From IMG/VR virus record IMGVR_UViG_3300025086_000128, positions 1-32,444 of that record: DNA of 32,444 nucleotides; one strand, written 5' to 3'. A model generated the notes under the pieces. That model was not told the DNA's origin. It saw only the letters and a program-made list of their open reading frames with translations, and did no database searches. The position numbers were made by a program, and so were the translations under genes. How positions within the stretch are numbered: position 1 is the stretch's first letter; the number at the start of each line of letters is the position of its first letter. The DNA comes from a virus. This document shows, piece by piece, positions 26,554-32,444 of the stretch.

Positions 26554-28038
26554 TTACTTCATTAACATAAAGTTGTTTGCACCTTGAGTGATTAAACATC
26601 TTTCTGATAAGAAGTGTAGTTGCATCATGTCTAACGCTGATGTAGCAGCACCTACAGAACCAGTAACCCAAGTTTTCATTCTTCGGTCATCAGATTGTGA
26701 AGCTCTATATCTAACGTGTAAGAAAGGACGTTTCATACTAGCGCCAACAGTTTGATCGTAAACTGAAGAAGAACCAGCAGGAATCATAACCCCTCTAATT
26801 GCATTAGCACCAGCGGCATCATTGATACCACCTCTTGTAGCTTTGTCATTTAAGTATCTGAAGTCAGATTTGTAGAAGTCATAAGAACCTCTTCTAAAAC
26901 CAGTAAAACCTAAATTTAACGCCATGTCTTCAGAGTTATTGAACACTCCGTAAGAAGTACCACCAGCTCCGTAAGAATTCATAGAAGCCAACATGTCATC
27001 CATTGCTAACGATGTAGATCTGTTAACAAACATCATGTATTCTTCAATAGCACCTTGCTTATCAAACTCAGCTAAAATAGCATCGAACTCAGCTAAATCA
27101 GTAGCAGCATTAACACCACTAACTCCAGTAGTAACATTACCTCTTGATTCTATAGCGGCAAATAAACCTTGTGTACCTGAAGAATCAGCATTAGCTGTTA
27201 AGAAATCAGCCACGTCATCTGTACCAGAAACACCTAGTTCACCCTCTAACATTGCCATTTCTAAATAATCAGTAAAACGAGCTCTTGTTTCAGCCTCAGC
27301 TTTTAAATACCACAAGTAACCAGATTGACCTGTTTCAGTAGAAACTTCAACCCAACCAATTTTAGAAGAATCAGAACCATTAACCTCGTAATAGTCTTTA
27401 ATAATAATTGGCTTGTTAGTGAAAGTTTTAAAATCAGGCTCATTAGCTTCTCTTCTATCAGCAGCAGCAGCTACTTGAGAGTTGTATGATTTACCTTTTG
27501 CAAACTCAGAACCATAAACTAATAATGTACCTGTATTACCCTCGCCAAGAGTTGTAATATCAGCCACACCGTAAGGTTCTACATCTATTACATCGTTTAC
27601 AACTTTAACTACTAAACATTTTAATACAGCAGCTGTAGTAGCAACGATAATAGTATCGTTAACTCTCACACCGTGCGAAGCAGCAGCATAAGTAGCTCCA
27701 GCATCAATATGACCAGTAATAGTTATTTCACCACCGTTTGTAGCAGCACCATCATCAACATCAGTAATTGAACATGTGTATGATAAGTGTAGTCTACCTT
27801 GTTCTGACCAAACAACTTGATCAGCCGTCATTGCTTCTTCTGCGCCTACTTGATTAAGAAAGCCAGAAATTGTACGAGGCCCAAAAACTTCAGCCTCTTT
27901 TTCCATTAAATCTGGAACGTATTGTTGACCCCAACCCGCGTTTGTGGCGGATGAAAGGTCTAGGTAATTTGCCGCAGTAGCTTGCTGGATTGGACCAGGA
28001 GTACTGTTTAACAAACCACCAGGATTTGATATTGCCAT
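26554..28038 (-). CDS. Major capsid protein
   Basis: 494 residues, the size expected for a HK97-fold capsid protein without a delta domain. N-terminus MAISNPGGLLNSTPGPIQQA, then an arm region (DLMEKEAEVFGPRTISGFLN). There are long Ala/Gly/Val-rich soluble segments, balanced charges and a C-terminal stretch (RYRASQSDDRRMKTWVTGSV) of the type seen at the end of capsid proteins. Position after portal and scaffold-like genes and a dedicated strong terminator behind it both fit the most highly expressed structural gene. Its leader ATTACAAA before ATG shows no Shine-Dalgarno sequence. No frameshifted extended form is suggested. Assignment rests on order, size and recognised style rather than alignment. 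Confidence 0.8.
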   Translation of the reverse strand: MAISNPGGLLNSTPGPIQQATAANYLDLSSATNAGWGQQYVPDLMEKEAEVFGPRTISGFLNQVGAEEAMTADQVVWSEQGRLHLSYTCSITDVDDGAATNGGEITITGHIDAGATYAAASHGVRVNDTIIVATTAAVLKCLVVKVVNDVIDVEPYGVADITTLGEGNTGTLLVYGSEFAKGKSYNSQVAAAADRREANEPDFKTFTNKPIIIKDYYEVNGSDSSKIGWVEVSTETGQSGYLWYLKAEAETRARFTDYLEMAMLEGELGVSGTDDVADFLTANADSSGTQGLFAAIESRGNVTTGVSGVNAATDLAEFDAILAEFDKQGAIEEYMMFVNRSTSLAMDDMLASMNSYGAGGTSYGVFNNSEDMALNLGFTGFRRGSYDFYKSDFRYLNDKATRGGINDAAGANAIRGVMIPAGSSSVYDQTVGASMKRPFLHVRYRASQSDDRRMKTWVTGSVGAATSALDMMQLHFLSERCLITQGANNFMLMK

Positions 28039-28058
28039 TTTGTAATAATTTTAAATTG

Positions 28059-29270
28059 TTATTTATTGTTTTTAATTTTAAACTTAAAATCAGAAGAATT
28101 ATCACCTAACACTTTTACTTTTATTCCACCCGCTTCAACAGTACCGTGACTTTGTCTAGGATTCATATCAACGTTCTTGGCTTTAGAAACGCTATTTTTC
28201 ATAGCATCAGCTTTACCTTGCTCATAAAAGTGTTTTGCAACAGCGTCTGCATTCATCGCTGTAAATAAAGATTTATGATAACCCTTAGCATCTGATAACA
28301 TAAGATTTTTATCTAAAAACTTTTTAGTAAAATTATTTATATCACTTTGAGTATTTTTAATCTCTTCAGCGTTGTTTACATTAAACCTATATTTTTTATC
28401 ACCGACATTGTATTCAAAACCTTTGAACTTGTCGTTAAAAACTTTATTAGTTTTTTGTGTAAAAACATTAGAGCTTTTTTCAACAGCTTTTTTATTTGCT
28501 TCTGATTCTTTGTTGTATCTATTAAAGAAGTTCATAGCTTTTTGTTGTTCAGGCGTGAGCCTCGAACCAGCTTTAATTTCTTCATAGTATTTGGACTTTT
28601 GCCCGTCCAAGTGGCTTCTAGCGCTGGCAACTTGCTCTTTAAGCGCTAATTTTTTTCTTCGTACTTCTCTTTCGTCATCTTCTTCTTCATCATAAGAAAA
28701 AGAATCTTCCATAAGAAAATTTATCTCTTCGTTTGTTAAATGTGGTTTTGTTTGTTTATAATACTCATACAAAACATCATTATCGTTTAATTTGCTATAA
28801 TCTTGGTTTAGCTTTACATAATCGTTTATATCACCACCGGTTTCTTCTATAAAATCAACTAGCTTTTGAATATTGTCTGGTAGTGGCTTACCTGTAGATT
28901 CTGCTTCAGCAATAGCTTCTTCAATTTTTTCTTCTACTTCAACAACTTCTTCTTCAGTAGAATCTTCAGTTATTTCTTCTAGTGTTGGAGTTTCTTGTGC
29001 TTCTGCTTCCTGCTGTACTTCTTCTTGTTCTTGTGCGGGCTCGGCGTTATTAGACTCTGCAACCACTCCGCTGTTGTCAACGTTATCTTCTTCAACCTCT
29101 TCTTTGGTTTCATTTTTTTCTTCTTTTGGTTTTATTGGTTTATCTAAATTTACTTTGATAACGTTATCTTCTTGTTTTGTTTCATTACTAATGTTTACTT
29201 TAGTAACATTATCATCTTGTTTTTGCTCTACAGTCTTTTCAGGTGTAGTTTCTTTTTTCTTTTTTGCCAT
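28059..29270 (-). CDS. Probable scaffolding protein
   Basis: 403 residues. Residues 1-120 are extremely charged and low-complexity (Lys then Glu/Val/Thr-rich) with no hydrophobic core. The middle is helical and charged (an acidic DEEEDDEREVRRKKLALKEQ stretch). The C-terminus is helical and basic and ends KFKIKNNK. Such an elongated, acidic, alpha-helical protein between portal and major capsid genes is the hallmark of scaffolds, which bind the inner capsid face through a basic C-terminus. No protease motif is visible. It starts 27 bases after the portal gene; its leader and first codons are duplicated at the gene at 25638-26483. An internal 15-residue tandem duplication lies near its N-terminus. 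Confidence 0.72.
   Translation of the reverse strand: MAKKKKETTPEKTVEQKQDDNVTKVNISNETKQEDNVIKVNLDKPIKPKEEKNETKEEVEEDNVDNSGVVAESNNAEPAQEQEEVQQEAEAQETPTLEEITEDSTEEEVVEVEEKIEEAIAEAESTGKPLPDNIQKLVDFIEETGGDINDYVKLNQDYSKLNDNDVLYEYYKQTKPHLTNEEINFLMEDSFSYDEEEDDEREVRRKKLALKEQVASARSHLDGQKSKYYEEIKAGSRLTPEQQKAMNFFNRYNKESEANKKAVEKSSNVFTQKTNKVFNDKFKGFEYNVGDKKYRFNVNNAEEIKNTQSDINNFTKKFLDKNLMLSDAKGYHKSLFTAMNADAVAKHFYEQGKADAMKNSVSKAKNVDMNPRQSHGTVEAGGIKVKVLGDNSSDFKFKIKNNK
29133..29222 (-). repeat. 45-base (15-codon) tandem duplication in the scaffold-like gene
   Basis: Two adjacent 15-codon units encode KQDDNVTKVNISNET and KQEDNVIKVNLDKPI. The best-conserved 30-base core lies at 29149-29178 and 29194-29223 with 4 differences and a 45-base offset. 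Confidence 0.8.
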
Positions 29271-29297
29271 AATATAATATAATAATAATTAATAAAT
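29271..29297 (-). promoter_or_regulatory. A/T leader of the scaffold-like gene
   Basis: The 27 bases between portal stop and scaffold-like start contain TTTATTAATT and end in TATATTATATTATGG across the ATG. Twenty-two bases including the first codons are identical to the leader at 26484-26512. No Shine-Dalgarno sequence. Promoter or translation-start element, unresolved. Confidence 0.3.
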
Positions 29298-31715
29298 TTA
29301 CCTAGGTGTAAACCCGCCTAAATCAATTCCGCCTCCTAGTATATCATTACCTGAAGACTCAAAGTTTTTAGGTGGTTTTCCACTTTTTCTTTGGTCAATC
29401 ATTTCTGATTGTTGTGTAGCTTGTATTTTTGTTCTTTCGTCTTTACGGTTTTCTTTTTCTTTTTCTCTACTTTTCATACCTTCAACTTCTATACCTTTTA
29501 ACTGCATGTTATATTGAAACTCTAACTCCATTAACTCTTTTTTCATCGCAACTTCTTGCATCATTTTGCTAGCTTCTATTTGCGCTTCTATTTGCAAAAG
29601 TTCTGCCTTGCTAGAATTTAAAGCTTGGTTTTTTTGAACGTCAGCTTGCGCAGCTGCTTGAGCCGACTGTTGGTTGAGTTGAGCTTGACGCTCCATGTTT
29701 TGTTGTTGTATGGTTTGGTCTTTATCTTGTTTCTTTTTTCTTCTTATTTTTAAAAGTTGATTAGCTAGTTTTGTATTTCTTACTTCTCTTACATCTATAG
29801 CATCTTCTAGCTCTATAGTTTTTTGTTGTAAAGCCATTTGAATATTGTTTTCTAACTTAGCTTTTTCCTCTTCGTCAGGAGAAAGTTCTAAGAATATTCC
29901 AAAGTCATATAAATGTAAACTTTTCATTTCACTTAAAGTAGCAACGTTATGTGTTCCTATAGCCTCAATAAAAGCATCTCTAGTAGGAGAATATTCAATA
30001 ATGTCTGATATTCTTAATGATAAACACTCAGCTACTTCAGAAGTTAAAAACAATCCAGCTTGCAGCACGTGTCTCGTAGCGGTGTTACTATTTGCTGCTG
30101 CTAACTTTTGAACCCCAACTAAAGCGTTTTTATCTGGAGTACTACCATCTCTAGCCTCGTTTAAACCTGTTACGTCTCTTATCATCTGTAAGTAATAATT
30201 GTAATTACCTATAAGCGCTTGCATTTTATTACCACCACTAGCGCTTGTTATTTCTTGAATTGGAACTTTACCTGGATTCATATCACCGTCTTGAGTAAAA
30301 GATCTACCAATTACAGAACCAGTTTGGAAAAACATATTTAAAGCCTCTTGGGGATTGTAGTTTGTACCATTACCAAGATCAACTTCGGCTAAACCATCTG
30401 CATCTAAGTAAACACCATCTGGAACCATACGTGACATTACTTGTTGTAACTTTAAATGGGTCAACTGAATCATATCGGCAAAACCAGTTATACGTTTCAC
30501 AAGTGAATCAATTTTTCCATTATATATACGAGGGGCTACAATAGCATAATTCATCTTTACTTTAGTGTAGTTACTTTTAGGGCGCATCATGTTTGTAGCC
30601 ATTTCCCATTTAAGTAATTTGTCTGTACCTAATATTAAGGCTCCTTCATATAGAACTTCTATAGATCTTAATAATCTAGAATAACCCCCTTCTTTATCTT
30701 GTGGTGGGTTAAAATTATCATCTTTAGGTATTATTTTATCAGCACCAGTTCCAGTTTCTTTTATTTTGTAAACTTCATTCATATAGGTTTTATAGTTAAA
30801 ATATAAAACTTGAACAGTGTTGTTATCTTCTTGTTTTCCAGAATAATTTGTATTATAATTATTTTTATTATAATTTTTATTATTCATTATATCTTCAAGA
30901 TCACTTTCTGATAAATGAGGAAATTGTTTTGCCAACTCGTTAACTGGTATTGATTTTACTTCACCAACATAATATATGTCATCAAAATTAGGAGAATCAG
31001 AATATGAATAAACTAAATTAGCAGGATCAACGTAATCTATAGTAACGCCCTCTGAAGTAGTAAAGTTTGTTTTTACCGCCCCCATACCGAGCACGGCTAA
31101 ATCGTAATAAAATCTTTTCTTTATTGATTCGTAGTTGTTACCTTCAAACAAAACATTTAAAGCTTGTTCTTCAGCTATTTCAACAGCTTGTTTGTAAGTT
31201 AACTGCATGTGCAGCGCTAATTCTTCTTCAGATTCCGGAAGTTCTTCTTTTTTATTTTCGTATAAATCCGCATTAAAGTTTTCCATTGCGGCGTCGTTAA
31301 ACTCTTTACTTTGTATATCTCGTAAAACAGATTCCATATACTCAGTTCGTTTTTTAATACCAAAAGGATCTTGAGAATATGCTTTTATATCATAAGTTCT
31401 TTCAGCTATACCATTAACAACTATATCTACAAACTTGGATATTATAGGCACAGGCTTCCAGTCTAAATTTAAATAGGACAAATCACCATTTATAGATAAT
31501 TCATCCTTATATTTTTGTATAGACTGTTCTCCCCTAGCGTACAGTCTTAGATTATGAAAATCTTTAATATTTGACATATACCTATTAACACTTCTATCTT
31601 CATTGAACCACTCTGTCTCTATAGCTTTAGCTACTTTCATACCATAGTCATAACTTAGCTTTTCAGCGTCACTCACTGTTTGACTTGGAAAATAACTTTT
31701 ATTAGAATATGCCAT
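29298..31715 (-). CDS. Portal protein
   Basis: 805 residues, within the range of portals of crAss-like and related phages. The N-terminal third has the conserved LRLYARGEQSIQKYKDELSI and WKPVPIISKFVDIVVNGIAE patterns that I associate with these portals. The centre carries DVTGLNEARDGSTPDKNALV and helical stem/wing segments. The C-terminal ~150 residues are Gln/Lys/Glu-rich and predicted by eye to be a long coiled coil, likely the barrel inside the capsid, ending in a Gly-rich DILGGGIDLGGFTPR tail. The portal forms a dodecameric ring through which terminase packages DNA and to which the tail adaptors bind. It starts one base after the terminase stop (TAATATG) and has no Shine-Dalgarno sequence. 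Confidence 0.85.
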   Translation of the reverse strand: MAYSNKSYFPSQTVSDAEKLSYDYGMKVAKAIETEWFNEDRSVNRYMSNIKDFHNLRLYARGEQSIQKYKDELSINGDLSYLNLDWKPVPIISKFVDIVVNGIAERTYDIKAYSQDPFGIKKRTEYMESVLRDIQSKEFNDAAMENFNADLYENKKEELPESEEELALHMQLTYKQAVEIAEEQALNVLFEGNNYESIKKRFYYDLAVLGMGAVKTNFTTSEGVTIDYVDPANLVYSYSDSPNFDDIYYVGEVKSIPVNELAKQFPHLSESDLEDIMNNKNYNKNNYNTNYSGKQEDNNTVQVLYFNYKTYMNEVYKIKETGTGADKIIPKDDNFNPPQDKEGGYSRLLRSIEVLYEGALILGTDKLLKWEMATNMMRPKSNYTKVKMNYAIVAPRIYNGKIDSLVKRITGFADMIQLTHLKLQQVMSRMVPDGVYLDADGLAEVDLGNGTNYNPQEALNMFFQTGSVIGRSFTQDGDMNPGKVPIQEITSASGGNKMQALIGNYNYYLQMIRDVTGLNEARDGSTPDKNALVGVQKLAAANSNTATRHVLQAGLFLTSEVAECLSLRISDIIEYSPTRDAFIEAIGTHNVATLSEMKSLHLYDFGIFLELSPDEEEKAKLENNIQMALQQKTIELEDAIDVREVRNTKLANQLLKIRRKKKQDKDQTIQQQNMERQAQLNQQSAQAAAQADVQKNQALNSSKAELLQIEAQIEASKMMQEVAMKKELMELEFQYNMQLKGIEVEGMKSREKEKENRKDERTKIQATQQSEMIDQRKSGKPPKNFESSGNDILGGGIDLGGFTPR

Positions 31716-31716
31716 A

Positions 31717-32444
31717 TTACTTTATTATTTGTGAATTAGATCCAGCGTTGTTATATCTGGAAATATTTATATTTAACTTGTTTTTTTCAACTTTAGGATT
31801 TGGTGCATACAAATGTCTATTATTAGCCATTATAGCTAAACCACTACTTATAGTTGCGTCAAACTTTGTTCTTTTATTTATATCGAATTTACTCCAATCA
31901 TTTAACAAATCGTTGAAGTATAAGTCTCCAAATGTACTATCTTGCTTCATGCCTACATGATCTTGTATATACATTTCAATAGCCGCGGCGTGAGCTTGTT
32001 TTATATCTTCAGAAGAGTTAGGTATACCACCTACTTCTTTTTCTGCAACTGATAGTTTATTCCATATCTTGTCAGGTCTATTCATACTAAAACCTCTATA
32101 ACCTCTACGCCTTAAATAATACAAAAGCCTAGGTTTATTATTCTCTGCAAGTATTGGCATGCCGTAAAATACTAGTGCCATTAAAACATCTTCAAAGAAC
32201 ATTTCAGCTGTAGGTGGTCTTGATAAGTATTCTAAAAAAAAGCTATTAGCAGGAGCATCTTCCATACTAAACCTAGTTAAGCCGTGTAATGCTCCTTTAG
32301 ATCCTTCTCCATCTACGGTTCCTGATATATCATAAGAGTCACAACCAAATGCCCCCATGTGTTCATTACCAGGATATTTTACACCATTTTTTAATACCAC
32401 TCTATTCTGTAGTTGCTGGGGTGGAACCCAACTAACTTTAAACC
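31717..32444 (-). CDS. terL: Terminase large subunit, C-terminal nuclease domain (5' end outside window)
   Basis: About 241 residues visible. The frame stays open to the right edge: 14 codons (starting FKVSWVPPQQ) precede the GTG at 32400, which is therefore an internal Val codon rather than a start. The RNase H-like nuclease is recognisable from FGCDSYD (first Asp), the FYGMPILAENN stretch (Glu) and KFDATISSGLAIMA (third Asp), which is the order of metal ligands in terminase nucleases. This domain cuts concatemeric DNA during headful or site-specific packaging; the ATPase domain would lie beyond the window. Followed after one base by the portal gene, the classical order. Confidence 0.82.
   Translation of the reverse strand, partial: FKVSWVPPQQLQNRVVLKNGVKYPGNEHMGAFGCDSYDISGTVDGEGSKGALHGLTRFSMEDAPANSFFLEYLSRPPTAEMFFEDVLMALVFYGMPILAENNKPRLLYYLRRRGYRGFSMNRPDKIWNKLSVAEKEVGGIPNSSEDIKQAHAAAIEMYIQDHVGMKQDSTFGDLYFNDLLNDWSKFDINKRTKFDATISSGLAIMANNRHLYAPNPKVEKNKLNINISRYNNAGSNSQIIK

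Noticed and set aside
26426-26671. 81-residue minus-strand frame spanning the capsid end and terminator
   Set aside because: It runs through the terminator hairpin and overlaps two better genes; out-of-frame shadow.
28873-29277. 134-residue plus-strand frame, nearly all Ser/Val/Thr/Leu
   Set aside because: Exact mirror of the Glu/Lys-rich scaffold-like N-terminus; low-complexity antisense artefact.
32398-32400. GTG as a start codon for a 227-residue protein
   Set aside because: The frame stays open to the window edge and the protein lacks the terminase ATPase domain, so the gene simply continues outside.
1-32444. tRNA, CRISPR array, integrase or insertion sequence
   Set aside because: None found: coding is almost continuous and gaps are at most about 70 bases, too short for such elements apart from the hairpins listed.

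Overview
The window reads as part of the virion (late) module of an AT-rich tailed-phage genome. Every convincing gene lies on the minus strand, so the transcriptional order runs from right to left: terminase large subunit (cut by the right edge), portal, Glu-rich scaffold-like protein, major capsid protein, head/connector proteins, two adaptor/ring-type proteins, a 3235-residue tail (muzzle-like) protein, two fibre or adhesin-like proteins, a cupin, and three genes that look like an ejection-protein set. The last of these is a giant protein cut by the left edge. No plus-strand gene, tRNA, rRNA, integrase, CRISPR array or insertion sequence was seen.

A short-tailed (podovirus-type) phage of marine or aquatic Bacteroidetes, related to the crAss-like phages of Cellulophaga and similar hosts, fits best. 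This is inferred from several points. The portal and the N-terminus of the 3235-residue protein carry sequence patterns I associate with that group. None of the ten or so start codons has a Shine-Dalgarno sequence; they have A/T-rich leaders instead, as in Bacteroidetes. The C-terminus of the tail protein carries five Cys-bearing modules that resemble the SprB repeats of Bacteroidetes gliding adhesins. No tape-measure or sheath gene is visible. The gene-family assignments come from reading the proteins, not from a database search.

Layout. 31717-32444: terminase nuclease domain, 5' part outside the window. 29298-31715: portal. 28059-29270: scaffold-like. 26554-28038: major capsid protein, followed at once by an intrinsic terminator. 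25638-26483: conserved head protein of unknown function. 25594-25630: strong RNA hairpin with a UACG tetraloop. 25392-25580: small Cys protein. 23337-25386: two adaptor/ring-like proteins. 13625-23332: giant tail protein. 10987-13601: two probable receptor-binding or decoration proteins. 10472-10942: cupin. 8258-10468: two small ejection-like proteins. 1-8258: more than 2752 residues of one continuous reading frame, truncated by the left edge, combining hydrophobic N-terminal segments, a HELFH zinc-peptidase motif, a WCLCA module, a HAD-type phosphatase signature and a C-terminal region resembling the large polyvalent-protein domains of phages.

Genes work together as a head-to-tail assembly line. 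Terminase packages DNA through the portal into a shell built on the scaffold and capsid protein. Adaptor, ring and muzzle proteins close the head and form the short tail. Fibre-like proteins probably bind the host. The last three proteins are probably stored in the virion and delivered with the DNA. The most unusual items are the giant multi-enzyme ejection protein with its recurring K-F-S-K/R-S motif, the SprB-like repeats on the tail, the canonical EF-hand loop in the 466-residue ejection-like protein, and the UNCG-capped hairpin.
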